From Roseibacillus sp. (lineage in GTDB: Bacteria; Verrucomicrobiota; Verrucomicrobiia; Verrucomicrobiales; Akkermansiaceae), in the NCBI GenBank assembly GCA_029242545.1, contig JAQWTV010000085.1, forward strand, positions 1-64,000: DNA of 64,000 nt, in the 5' to 3' direction. This document shows, one piece after another, positions 8,061 to 17,776 of the stretch (the stretch's first letter is position 1; each line of letters begins with the position of its first letter). The notes beneath the pieces were generated by a model, which saw only the letters and a list, made by a program, of their open reading frames with translations, was not told the DNA's origin and searched no databases. A program made the position numbers and the translations under genes.

Positions 8061-9428
8061 CTATTCTCCGGAATCTTCCGTCCGCACGAATGTCACTTCC
8101 TTGACCCGACGCTCATCGGCCGCAGTAACTTCAATCTTATACTCCCCTGCCTCGACGCTGTCTCCCACTACTGGGAGACGCCCAAGCTTGGCAGAGAGGT
8201 ATCCGCCTATGGTGGTGGCCTCCGCCGCCTCGAGGCTCTGGCAGGCAACATGAGCTCCCAGCTCACTCAGCGGAAGAGACCCCGCTACCAGAATGCGATC
8301 GCTATTCGAGACCGTCACCTGCTGAGGTTCGGCATCAAATTCATCACGAATATCTCCCACCAGTTTTTCGAGCACGTTATCAAGAAACACAATTCCCATA
8401 GGATCCCCAAATTCGTTCACGACCAACGCGAGATGAGACCGCTCTCTGAGAAACAGAGTCAACAGAGCATCCAGCCGCATGCTACCAGGAACAGTGGGCA
8501 TATCACGCCGGAACTCACGGAGGTCCGGCTCCGTATCATCTGAAACGGCAAGAAGATCTTTCAGATGAATCATCCCGAGAGTGCGATCGAGATGCCCTTC
8601 TACCAGCGGGAAACGCGTATGCTGTGTCTTAATCGCATGGGAAAGGTTACTCTGATAGGTTTCCTTGAGATCAAAGACAATCACCTCACCTCGTGGAATC
8701 ATGACGTCGAGCACCTTAAGCTCGTTCAATCCAAGCGCCTTAATAAGGATTTCGCGCTCCGTAGTGGTCACCTCTGCGTGCTTCTCACTCTCCTCGACAA
8801 GCTGAGCGAGCTCCTCTGCGCTATGGACCTCATCATGGCCTGTAGGGTCCACCTTGAAAAACCGACGCAAAATCCAACCAGCTGATCCATTGATAATCCA
8901 GATCGCCCATCCAAAGCTCCAATAAAACCAGTGCAGCGGGCGAATCAACAAAAGCGTCGTGGGCAGCGCCTTGCGGATGGCGAGAACCTTTGGAACCTGC
9001 TCCCCCACCACCACGTGGATATACGAGAACGAGGCCGCAGCGATCAGGAAGGAGGTCACCCTGATCGCTACCGGGTGCCATCCTGTTTCATGGAGAAGAG
9101 GAGCAACTAGCTTGAAGACCAGCGGTTCCCCGAGCATGCCCAACACGAGCGAGGCAACCGTGATTCCCAGCTGACCTGCGGAAAGGTATCCGTCCAGTTT
9201 CGAGAGAGCTCTGAGGGCAAGATGCGAGTCACGGGCCCCTTTGGTCTGAGCCTCAAGGACCTGACTTTTGCGCACTTTGACGAGAGCAAACTCCACCGCC
9301 ACGAAGAACGCATTGAGAACTAGGAAGATGAAGATCCCAGAGAGATACAAAAGGAGCTCATTCCAACCGGGGAGACTTGTCGGAATCTCGGATCCACTCG
9401 CTAGTAGAAATGGATTGGGCAAACTCAT
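8061..9428 (-). CDS. CNNM/CBS/CorC_HlyC-domain membrane protein
   Basis: A 455-residue inner-membrane protein of the HlyC/CorC (CNNM) family. The DUF21/CNNM transmembrane domain spans about 25-210, with helices such as LLLYLSGIFIFLVLNAFFVAVEFALVKV and GQLGITVASLVLGMLGEPLV. A CBS pair follows (about 230-350; 'VMIPRGEVIVFDL' and 'HLALVVNEFGDPMGIVFLDNVLE'), then a CorC_HlyC C-terminal domain (about 370-445; 'LPLSELGAHV...TIGGYLSAKLGRLPVVGDSVEAGEYKIEV'). Members are linked to Mg2+ or Co2+ efflux and Na+ coupling rather than haemolysis. It is 12 bp downstream of the FmdB-like gene, so it is probably co-transcribed with it and rpsN. Confidence 0.92.
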   Translation of the reverse strand: MSLPNPFLLASGSEIPTSLPGWNELLLYLSGIFIFLVLNAFFVAVEFALVKVRKSQVLEAQTKGARDSHLALRALSKLDGYLSAGQLGITVASLVLGMLGEPLVFKLVAPLLHETGWHPVAIRVTSFLIAAASFSYIHVVVGEQVPKVLAIRKALPTTLLLIRPLHWFYWSFGWAIWIINGSAGWILRRFFKVDPTGHDEVHSAEELAQLVEESEKHAEVTTTEREILIKALGLNELKVLDVMIPRGEVIVFDLKETYQSNLSHAIKTQHTRFPLVEGHLDRTLGMIHLKDLLAVSDDTEPDLREFRRDMPTVPGSMRLDALLTLFLRERSHLALVVNEFGDPMGIVFLDNVLEKLVGDIRDEFDAEPQQVTVSNSDRILVAGSLPLSELGAHVACQSLEAAEATTIGGYLSAKLGRLPVVGDSVEAGEYKIEVTAADERRVKEVTFVRTEDSGE

Positions 9429-9440
9429 GAGGGGAAATCC

Positions 9441-9701
9441 CTACAGCTTTTCAAAAACTCCTTCGTCTCGTTTTTCGAGGACAGTGAAGCCGGCATTCTT
9501 AGCGGCCTTCGCAGAAAAAGGTTTTGCGACCCGGGGCGAATGAACCCGGCTGACCACCTTGCGGACCGGATTTTTGCACAGCGGGCACAATTCAAGAGCA
9601 GGCCGTTCTACCGGTCGCCTCAACTCGAAACCACGAGAGCAGCGAATACAGCTCTTGGAAGGATCACCTGGGGTTTCAGATAGATACTCGTAGAGGGGCA
9701 T
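9441..9701 (-). CDS. FmdB-like zinc-ribbon protein
   Basis: An 86-residue protein starting MPLYEYLSE, the hallmark of the FmdB putative regulatory family (MPLYEY). Two Cys pairs form the presumed zinc ribbon: SCIRCS (about 17-22) and LCPLCKNPVRK (about 40-50). The tail 'SAKAAKNAGFTVLEKRDEGVFEKL' is of the kind seen in longer members of the family. The biochemical role is unknown. It lies between rpsN (57 bp upstream) and the CNNM gene (12 bp downstream) on the same strand. Confidence 0.9.
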   Translation of the reverse strand: MPLYEYLSETPGDPSKSCIRCSRGFELRRPVERPALELCPLCKNPVRKVVSRVHSPRVAKPFSAKAAKNAGFTVLEKRDEGVFEKL

Positions 9702-9758
9702 CTGGAGAGCGGTCGGCAGGGTTTTATTACCACTGCATTTCGAACCGCAGGAAATAGC

Positions 9759-10028
9759 CTACCAGCTCGACTTTGTCACGCCAGGAAGCAACCCTGCGGA
9801 TGCCATTTCGCGGAAGGTGATCCGGGAGAGTCTGAAGCGACGAAGAAAGGCCCTGCGGCGGCCGGTGACCTCACAGCGATTGACCAAACGAGTGGGGCTT
9901 GCGTCCCTTGGCAGCATGCTGAGACCGATATAGTCCTTCTCCTTCTTCAGCTTGTGCCGAAGGTCCTTGAACTTCTCGACCGTCTTCTGCTTGCGCTTGT
10001 TTCGCTCTATCCAGCACTTCTTTGCCAT
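9759..10028 (-). CDS. rpsN: 30S ribosomal protein S14, zinc-independent form
   Basis: An 89-residue S14 with [20 protein letters not shown] at the start and the conserved '[26 protein letters not shown]...[10 protein letters not shown]' C-terminus. It lacks the CxxC...CxxC zinc motif of the short zinc-binding paralogue, so it is the C-minus type. It sits outside the usual ribosomal operon and heads a possible rpsN-fmdB-CNNM transcript. The sequence before the ATG is C-rich, without a Shine-Dalgarno. It is divergent from fumC. Confidence 0.95.
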   Translation of the reverse strand: MAKKCWIERNKRKQKTVEKFKDLRHKLKKEKDYIGLSMLPRDASPTRLVNRCEVTGRRRAFLRRFRLSRITFREMASAGLLPGVTKSSW

Positions 10029-10196
10029 GGGAGGGGGGGTCTTACGTGGATTCCGGTCCTATTCAAGGGTTTTTTACCCGGTGAGGCCATTTGAAGAGGG
10101 CAGAAGCTAGGAAACAAGCCTCTCCGGAACCATTTCCCGAAGATTCCTGTGCACTCGTTACTTGCAACAGGGATCTCGCGGCGTAGTTCTAGGACT

Positions 10197-11603
<1,407 letters not shown>

Positions 11604-11679
11604 GGCCGTCACCGCTCTTTTAAGAAAATGAACCGCGCAAAGGGTCAGTCCTTTCCTTCAAATCGTCCCTGTCCGAATT

Positions 11680-12099
11680 TCATTTGCCTCCCAGGCGCAG
11701 GATTCTGCGAGGCATCAGCAGGAGAGGCAGCAAAAGCAGCAGCCATGGGCTAAGTCCAGCCCGGCCAACCTGAGCAACCTCCTGATCTCCGCACGCGAGC
11801 TCTACCGACAGGAAACGGGGCCTGCGCTGGACCTTGCGACTCGGCTTCTGCCAATCCTGTGAACGGCAGAGGTCGCCTCCTATAGTCACATTGACTTGGG
11901 GATCGGCAATCTCGCTCTGAATGGAATCGAGTGACAGTCTTGGGTTTACTGGAGCGAACAACATCTCTTCTTTCCCGTGGTGACGACAATCGAGGGCTGT
12001 TCCCGGGAGCAGAGGTTCAGAGTCTGCTGGAATGCCCGCGCTCACGGCATTGAGGAAGAGCAGGAGAACGCATGCTGCAAAGGAAAGGTTTGTTTTCAT
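11680..12099 (-). CDS. Small secreted protein with hydrophobic C-terminal tail
   Basis: A 139-residue unrecognised protein. It has a convincing signal peptide (MKTNLSFAACVLLLFLNAVSAG, cleavage near 21-22) and a C-terminal hydrophobic run (SPWLLLLLPLLLMPRR, about 117-131) followed by Arg/Lys. That tripartite end resembles a C-terminal sorting or anchoring signal, but no PEP, LPXTG or GlyGly motif is present. The central part has three Cys. There is no clear Shine-Dalgarno; a GATAAT -10-like element lies at 12143-12148 on the minus strand without a good -35. The gene call rests on the signal peptide and the uninterrupted frame only. Confidence 0.5.
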   Translation of the reverse strand: MKTNLSFAACVLLLFLNAVSAGIPADSEPLLPGTALDCRHHGKEEMLFAPVNPRLSLDSIQSEIADPQVNVTIGGDLCRSQDWQKPSRKVQRRPRFLSVELACGDQEVAQVGRAGLSPWLLLLLPLLLMPRRILRLGGK

Positions 12100-12416
12100 G
12101 AGCCCGGAGCAGTTGATGGAACAAAGCCATCAGAGCTCGGACATTATCAGTGCATATGAATATTTGTTTTGTTCGGATTACCGGCCCTTTCGCTTATCCA
12201 AAATAGCTTCGCCCCCCATCGCCAAGCCGCTCTTGCAAGGACGGGAAAAAAGGCGTCCGACCAGTTTTCATTCTTCGGAAAACAAACTCCGCCATTCTCG
12301 AGGAAACCCCATTTTGATTAGGCTCCCGAGATCAACAAGCACTCTAATTGACTTGGGAAAGTGTATCTTTTTGCATCGCGTCAAACGGCATTTCGGCAGA
12401 CAGGAAATCCATCAAT
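12100..12416. other. 317-bp stretch without a recognised gene
   Basis: This lies between the end of glnS and the start of the small secreted-protein gene, both on the minus strand. It is more AT-rich than its flanks. Apart from the weak -10-like GATAAT on the minus strand at 12143-12148, I see no tRNA-like cloverleaf, strong hairpin with a U-run, or conserved open frame. Confidence 0.6.
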
Positions 12417-14102
12417 CTACTTTTTCGCCCACGAATCGCGCAACCCGATGGTTCGATTGAAGACAACTTGCGAACTCGGAAGATGATCGCGGGAATCCGC
12501 GCAAAAGTATCCCAAGCGCTCAAACTGACAGACGAAACCCGGTGCTTCTGCGCCCAACCCAGGCTCTAATTTCGCACCCTCAATGACTTTAAGAGAATTG
12601 GGATTCAGAACCGACATGAAGCCACCTTCCGCGGCCTCAGGGCTCTCATCATCAAAGAGGCGATCGTATAGGCGCACTTGAGCATTTTCTGCCTCGGAGG
12701 CGTTAACCCAGTGAATAGCAGCCTTGCAGACAACCCCTTCAGGGGGCGACTGCCCGATCGTATTTGGAATAAACTCTACCTGAACTTCGGAGACTTCTCC
12801 GGTGTCTGGATCTATCTCATGACCCACGTATTGCACGATGTAGCCACCCCTGAGCCGAACTGCCCGGCCTGGAGCCAGACGAAAGTATTTCTTTGGAGCT
12901 TCCACTACAAAGTCGTCTCGCTCTATCCACAAATCCCGACCCAGCGTCAACTTCCGGGAACCCGCTGATTCATCTTCCGGATTATTCTTCGCTTCAACCT
13001 CCTCTGCGACACCCACTTCCATGTTCACCAGCACGAGCTTGAGGGGATCAAGAACTGCCATCCGCCGGGGCGCATCCCGGTTCAGCAATTTTCTCACCTC
13101 ATTTTCGAGCCTCGCTACGTCTGTAACACCCTTGAACTTTGTGATTCCTACATCCGTGCAGAAGTTGCGTATCGCCTCGGCGGGAAAGCCACGACGCCGA
13201 ACTCCTGAAAGGGTCGGCATCCGAGGGTCGTCCCATGCATCCACTTTTTCCTCTTCCACTAGCTGAAGGAGCTTTCGCTTGCTTACAACGGTGTAATTGA
13301 GGGTCAGTCGGGAAAACTCAATCTGGCGAGGGACAGCTGGCACCGGGCAATTTTCGATAACCCAGTCATAAACAGGCCGGTGAACCTCAAACTCCAGCGT
13401 GCAGAGTGAATGCGTGACGTGCTCGTAAGCATCCTCCAGGGGATGCGCGAAGTCATACATCGGATAGATACACCACTTGTCTCCCGTATTGTGGTGAGTC
13501 TCATGCAATACACGATAAATGATCGGGTCCCGCATGTGCATGTTTGGCGAAGCCATGTCAATCTTGGCTCGTAAGACAGCTTCTCCGTTCCCAAAATCAC
13601 CGGAACGCATTTTTTTAAAGAGGGTTACATTTTCCTCAATCGATCGGTCACGGTAAGGCGACTCGGCCCCCATCTCGGCCACGGTTCCATGAGCGGCGCG
13701 GATCTCATCAGGAGATTGCTCATCTACGAAGGCCTTCCCCTCCTCAATCAGATGCATCGCGCAATCATAGAAAAATTCAAAGTAATCGCTGGCGAAATAG
13801 AGGTGCTTTCCCCAGTCGCAACCAAGCCACTTTACATCCTCCTGAATACTATCGACATACTCCTGCTCTTCCTTGGATGGGTTGGTGTCGTCAAACCTCA
13901 GGTGAAATTCCGATCCGCTGGCAGAATTCTCCTGAGCGATACCCCAGCCAAGACAGATCGCCTTGGCGTGTCCAAGGTGCAGGTAGCCATTGGGCTCTGG
14001 AGGGAACCGGGTTACAATTTTGTCGTGCTTTCCCGTCGTCAGGTCCTTCGAGATGATCTCACGAATAAAATCACGCTTAGCTGATGAGTCATCCTCGCTC
14101 AT
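12417..14102 (-). CDS. glnS: Glutaminyl-tRNA synthetase
   Basis: Charges tRNA-Gln with glutamine. The 561 residues fit the bacterial and eukaryotic-like GlnRS length. The class I HIGH-type motif is PPEPNGYLHLGHAKA (about 34-48), the KMSKS-equivalent is VVSKRKL (about 272-278), and 'RFDDTNPSKEEQEYV' is the GluRS/GlnRS family signature. The two C-terminal anticodon-binding beta-barrels (about 340-555) include 'RDLWIERDDF' and 'FRLAPGRAVRLRGGY'. The ATG overlaps the stop of the upstream M20 peptidase (ATGA), indicating coupling. A dedicated GlnRS implies that tRNA-Gln need not be made through Glu-tRNA transamidation. Confidence 0.96.
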   Translation of the reverse strand: MSEDDSSAKRDFIREIISKDLTTGKHDKIVTRFPPEPNGYLHLGHAKAICLGWGIAQENSASGSEFHLRFDDTNPSKEEQEYVDSIQEDVKWLGCDWGKHLYFASDYFEFFYDCAMHLIEEGKAFVDEQSPDEIRAAHGTVAEMGAESPYRDRSIEENVTLFKKMRSGDFGNGEAVLRAKIDMASPNMHMRDPIIYRVLHETHHNTGDKWCIYPMYDFAHPLEDAYEHVTHSLCTLEFEVHRPVYDWVIENCPVPAVPRQIEFSRLTLNYTVVSKRKLLQLVEEEKVDAWDDPRMPTLSGVRRRGFPAEAIRNFCTDVGITKFKGVTDVARLENEVRKLLNRDAPRRMAVLDPLKLVLVNMEVGVAEEVEAKNNPEDESAGSRKLTLGRDLWIERDDFVVEAPKKYFRLAPGRAVRLRGGYIVQYVGHEIDPDTGEVSEVQVEFIPNTIGQSPPEGVVCKAAIHWVNASEAENAQVRLYDRLFDDESPEAAEGGFMSVLNPNSLKVIEGAKLEPGLGAEAPGFVCQFERLGYFCADSRDHLPSSQVVFNRTIGLRDSWAKK

Positions 14103-15445
14103 GATTCCGTCCCGATGGAGGCAAGTTTGTCAAAAAGCACTCTGTTAAGGCGAATTCCACCCTCAAAATTCTCAACCGTGAAGTTTTCGTTTGGGGAATG
14201 GATCTGACAATCAGGAAGAGCGAGGCCCAGCAGCAGGGTATCAACCCCCAGAACCTCCTTGAAGTCTTGGATGATCGGAATACTTCCTCCCTCTCTGATC
14301 AGCACTGGATCGGATCCAAAAGTCTCGCTGAGCGCCTGCTGGGCAGCCTTTCCATGCGGTGAGTGAGGATCCGTGTAGTAAGCCTGTCCGTGATGCCCCC
14401 GGGTCACCTCCAGGGATACTCCCTCGGGACAATGCTTTCTGAGATGGGCCTCAACCTTATCCATCACATCCAAGGGGTCTTGGTGAGGAACGAGACGGAA
14501 AGAAAGTTTTGCAAACGCCTCAGCGGGCAAAACGGTCTTCGAGCCCTCGCCCTGATATCCACCCCAGATCCCATTCACCTCGGCCGTGGGGCGAGCCCAA
14601 AGCCGCTCGGCAGGTGTGTAGCCGCTTTCCCCGTACATGGACGGCGACCCCGTAACCTTAAGTAGATCCTCCTCAGCCATCCCAGGGACCACACTCCACA
14701 TTTCACGCTCCCATTCTTCCAGGCCGGCAACATCGTCGTAGAAACCCTCGACCGCCACCCGACCCTCGTGATCATGCAGGCTCGCCACCAGTTGCCCAAC
14801 AACCGTAGCGGGATTGGCCACTGCTCCACCGTAAACACCGGAGTGAAGATCCCGAGCCGGGCCCCTCACCGCGACCTCACAGCACGTAATTCCGCGTAGC
14901 CCATAGCCCATGGTGGGAACCCCCGGGGCAACCATTCCCGTGTCAGAGACTACGATGACGTCACAAGCCAGCTCTGAGCGATGCTCTTCAAGAAATGGGC
15001 GCAGGTTCGGAGAACCTATCTCTTCCTCACCCTCCAGCAACATGATGAGGTTCACCGGCAATCCGCCACACTCCTCGATAGTCTCCGTGATACCACAAAG
15101 ATGAGCGAAGAACTGCCCCTTGTTATCCGTCGCTCCCCGAGCCCAGATCTTTCCATCACGAATCACTGGTTCGAATGGGTCGCTGTCCCATAGCTCTAGG
15201 GGATCAACCGGCTGGACATCATAGTGCCCGTAGACGAGCACGGTAGGTCTACCAGCCTCATGCGTGTTGCGCCCAATCACAACCGGATGTCCATCGGTAT
15301 CATGAATTACACTCTGCAAACCGGCTGAGGTCATGCGAGACGCCAGCCATTCAGCGCAGGCCCTTACATCCGCATCGTGGCGGGAGTCCGTTGAAACACT
15401 GGGAAAGCGTAACAACTCAAGAAATTCGTCAATCCAGCGACTCAC
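14099..15445 (-). CDS. M20-family dipeptidase/metallopeptidase
   Basis: A 448-residue cytosolic zinc peptidase of the M20/PepV-ArgE-CPG2 group, in the branch with 'YGHYDVQPVDPLELW'. Metal ligands seen are His in GHYD, Asp in GATDNKGQ, the EE pair in LEGEEEIGS, Asp in VVSDTG, and His in QIHSPNENF near the C-terminus. The dimerisation 'lid' domain lies at about 190-330 (VRGPARDLHSGVYGGAVANP). It probably hydrolyses dipeptides. It overlaps glnS by 4 bp, an unusual pairing of peptide catabolism with tRNA charging. Confidence 0.93.
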   Translation of the reverse strand: MSRWIDEFLELLRFPSVSTDSRHDADVRACAEWLASRMTSAGLQSVIHDTDGHPVVIGRNTHEAGRPTVLVYGHYDVQPVDPLELWDSDPFEPVIRDGKIWARGATDNKGQFFAHLCGITETIEECGGLPVNLIMLLEGEEEIGSPNLRPFLEEHRSELACDVIVVSDTGMVAPGVPTMGYGLRGITCCEVAVRGPARDLHSGVYGGAVANPATVVGQLVASLHDHEGRVAVEGFYDDVAGLEEWEREMWSVVPGMAEEDLLKVTGSPSMYGESGYTPAERLWARPTAEVNGIWGGYQGEGSKTVLPAEAFAKLSFRLVPHQDPLDVMDKVEAHLRKHCPEGVSLEVTRGHHGQAYYTDPHSPHGKAAQQALSETFGSDPVLIREGGSIPIIQDFKEVLGVDTLLLGLALPDCQIHSPNENFTVENFEGGIRLNRVLFDKLASIGTES

Positions 15446-15506
15446 AGTATTTTAGTTCTTAGTTTAATTTGTCTTTGCCAGGAATTCGGTGATCCCCGGC
15501 GGCATT

Positions 15507-15794
15507 CTAGCGAAGCTTTCCCCGCACGTCCTTGTACTCCTTGATGATCCGCAGGAAATCGTAGAGCCCCAGAAGGAAGAGGAAGATGGCGAGGAAGGCG
15601 CATCCCGCCCAATAAAAAAGAAACCTGAGCGGCGTTTCCTCCAGCCAGGAGGCTAGAGGCCAGTTCCCAAGCGCGAACACTGCGAGAAGCACCACAATCG
15701 TATAGGAAATAATTTTTCTCCGTGTCTCGCGAAGCTGCAGAAAAGCCCTTGCAGCAATCACGGCAAAAGAAAACCAGCTCATTTTCCTAGGCAT
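15507..15794 (-). CDS. Small two-helix membrane protein
   Basis: A 95-residue protein of unknown function. Two hydrophobic helices are visible: about 30-46 (ISYTIVVLLAVFALGNW) and about 58-80 (FLFYWAGCAFLAIFLFLLGLYDFL). The basic C-terminal tail is IIKEYKDVRGKLR. The ATG at 15794 is the likeliest start; a TTG 36 bp further upstream is also in frame. It follows the amidase gene by 82 bp on the same strand. Confidence 0.65.
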   Translation of the reverse strand: MPRKMSWFSFAVIAARAFLQLRETRRKIISYTIVVLLAVFALGNWPLASWLEETPLRFLFYWAGCAFLAIFLFLLGLYDFLRIIKEYKDVRGKLR

Positions 15795-15876
15795 TAAAAC
15801 CAGCATCTCCCGGGAACCCGCCAAGGTCAAATCCTGAGAAGGGCCTCAGCCGCCATAGCTCATCATGGCCACGCAG

Positions 15877-17355
15877 TTACTTAATCCGCGTCTGCTCAAA
15901 GGCAAAACCCATGGCCAGAAGGTGAGCCTCCGAAAATTGAGACCCCATGAACGACAATCCAACTGGCAGGCCATCTGCCATACCCATCGGTACTGTGAGG
16001 TGAGGATATCCTGAAACCGCAGGAAGAGTCGTGCATGCCCCCTGAAATGCATCTCCCTCTTCAAGATTCACCGGAAATGCCCTCCCCGTAGTTGGGGCAA
16101 TCAAGGCATCGCATTGATATTCAGCGAGGAGCCGGTCAATCCCTTCCCTCCCCGCCAGCCGCTTGGCCTCTGCCACGAGTCCCGGCAGATCTGGATCCTC
16201 CCCTCCTTTTGTTCCCTCCGATTGCTCAAAGATATCCTGCCCGAAATGGGGCATAACCACTGAAGCATGGGATTTGTTGTATGCGATGATATCCGCAAGT
16301 GTCCTCGTGGTGACAGAAGGAGGCCTTCCTGAGAGATAGGCGTTCAGGTCCCGCTTGAATTCTCTGAGAAGAATTTCCCACTCCAGCTGGCTGATCCTTC
16401 TCAGGTCTGGAAGATCATTAATTTCTATCAGGGTTGCTCCCGCTTGCTCCAGAGTGCGCCGAGCAGCGGCAAAGGCATCTGAAACCGGCTCGTCATACAT
16501 TCCACAGAGGGGAGCGAGAACACCCAGCCTCACCCCTTCAAGGGCTCCCTCCTTAAGAGAGGCTTCATAATCCTGAGCTTCCTCTCCAGCCATGGCGCTG
16601 AGGGCCCTAGCTGCAAGCCTCACAGTGCGGGTCATGGGCCCAGGAGTGTCCTGGCTAGCGGAAATCGGAACAATCCCGTCGCACGAAAGCAGCCCGACAG
16701 TTGGTTTTAACCCAACAATACCACACATTGCAGCCGGGCAGGTGACAGAACCATCTGTCTCTGTTCCGATGGCAATGTCTACCAGTCCAGATCCCACAGC
16801 CGCCCCGCTGCCTGAACTTGATCCACATGCGCTGCAGGAGGAATCGAATGGATTAGTCGTCAGGCCTCCTACACTACTCCATCCGCTAGTTGACTCTGTC
16901 GACCGAAAGTTAGCCCATTCTGAAAGATTCGTTTTACCAGCAATAAGAGCTCCCGCACGCCTCAAGTTTGAAACCACTGGAGAATCTGTAGTTGCATAAT
17001 TATCTGCCAGCGCTCGCGATCCCGCCGTGGTCGGCATTCCTTTTACATCAATATTATCCTTCACCAAAACGGCTACTCCGTGCAGGGATCCATACTCTTT
17101 TGTTGAATCGATTGCTTCCAGCTGCACTTGCAAGTCCGGGGAGATGGCAAGAATCGCGTTACAGCGATCGTTCTCCTCCAAGCTCTCAAGCAAGGAGCTC
17201 TGGAGCAATGGGGAGGTTTCATCTACCGCCTTCCTTTTGAAAAGGGCAGCCACCAAGACAGCAAGAAGGGCGACCACCCAAGCGGCCACTATGTATTTCA
17301 GCCACCACCTCAAGAGGGTGGCAACCGTTTTGGTCCGGGAGACATCACCTCTCAT
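15877..17355 (-). CDS. Membrane-anchored amidase-signature hydrolase
   Basis: A 492-residue amidase-signature enzyme preceded by a transmembrane helix (LLRWWLKYIVAAWVVALLAVLVAALF, about 17-42). The Ser-Ser-Lys triad is present: Lys in VLVKDNIDVKG, Ser in the GSSSGSGAAVG loop, and the nucleophile Ser in GTETDGSVTCPA. The family hydrolyses amides, including small-molecule amides and, for GatA, glutamine. The membrane anchor, the absence of gatB or gatC nearby and the presence of GlnRS argue against GatA. The ATG at 17355 is preferred to a GTG at 17367. The substrate is unknown. Confidence 0.9.
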   Translation of the reverse strand: MRGDVSRTKTVATLLRWWLKYIVAAWVVALLAVLVAALFKRKAVDETSPLLQSSLLESLEENDRCNAILAISPDLQVQLEAIDSTKEYGSLHGVAVLVKDNIDVKGMPTTAGSRALADNYATTDSPVVSNLRRAGALIAGKTNLSEWANFRSTESTSGWSSVGGLTTNPFDSSCSACGSSSGSGAAVGSGLVDIAIGTETDGSVTCPAAMCGIVGLKPTVGLLSCDGIVPISASQDTPGPMTRTVRLAARALSAMAGEEAQDYEASLKEGALEGVRLGVLAPLCGMYDEPVSDAFAAARRTLEQAGATLIEINDLPDLRRISQLEWEILLREFKRDLNAYLSGRPPSVTTRTLADIIAYNKSHASVVMPHFGQDIFEQSEGTKGGEDPDLPGLVAEAKRLAGREGIDRLLAEYQCDALIAPTTGRAFPVNLEEGDAFQGACTTLPAVSGYPHLTVPMGMADGLPVGLSFMGSQFSEAHLLAMGFAFEQTRIK

Positions 17356-17408
17356 GAGGAGACTCACAGAGTCACACCAGAACGACCAAGGAGGTCACTG
17401 CAAGCAAC

Positions 17409-17708
17409 CTACTCGGCGGGAGAATCCTTACTCTCAGGAGCAGCCTCAGGAGCAGCCTCAGGGGCAGCCTTTTTTGCAGCTTTCTTCGCGGCCTTCTTTG
17501 CCGCTTTCTTAGCGGTTTTTTTCACCGCTTTCTTGGCAGTCTTTTTCGCCGCCTTTTTTGCTGCTTTCTTCGCCGCTTTCTTGGCAGACCCACTCTTACT
17601 CGCCGAGGACTTCTTCAGGGCGACATTCGATTTGGTTTGCTCCCGCCGCCGTTTGAAATACTGCTTTCGGCGTCGACGTTTCTGAACCTTGTTATACTGC
17701 TTACCCAT
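17409..17708 (-). CDS. Lysine/alanine-repeat histone-H1-like protein
   Basis: A 99-residue, extremely basic protein. Residues 1-30 are Arg/Lys/Gln-rich (MGKQYNKVQKRRRRKQYFKR). Residues about 43-80 are near-perfect KKAA or AAKK tetrapeptide repeats, as in the C-terminal tails of histone H1 and bacterial H1-like nucleoid proteins. Residues about 81-99 are acidic Pro/Glu repeats (PEAAPEAAPESKDSPAE). It is likely to bind nucleic acid non-specifically; a nucleoid or ribosome-assembly role is inference. The RNA-binding-looking N-terminus distinguishes it from plain AlgP/H1-like tails. Confidence 0.8.
   Translation of the reverse strand: MGKQYNKVQKRRRRKQYFKRRREQTKSNVALKKSSASKSGSAKKAAKKAAKKAAKKTAKKAVKKTAKKAAKKAAKKAAKKAAPEAAPEAAPESKDSPAE
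17433..17468. repeat. Three 12-bp tandem copies in the H1-like gene
   Basis: CTCAGGAGCAGC occurs at 17433-17444 and 17445-17456, with a one-base variant (CTCAGGGGCAGC) at 17457-17468. It encodes the acidic PEAA repeats. The following 120 bp are also 12-bp periodic (lysine/alanine repeats). Copy number could vary between strains by slippage. Confidence 0.9.
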
Positions 17709-17776
17709 AAGGTGGGTACGGCCTAATCGTCTGCCAGCCAGCTTTCAAGATAAATCGCCCCCCAATTCACTACTTC

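Noticed and set aside
15877-17355. GatA subunit of the Glu-tRNA(Gln) amidotransferase
   Set aside because: The enzyme has a membrane anchor, lacks gatB/gatC neighbours, and a GlnRS gene is present.
17433-17590. Short tandem repeats as a CRISPR array
   Set aside because: They are 12-bp in-frame coding repeats (PEAA and KKAA) with no spacers.
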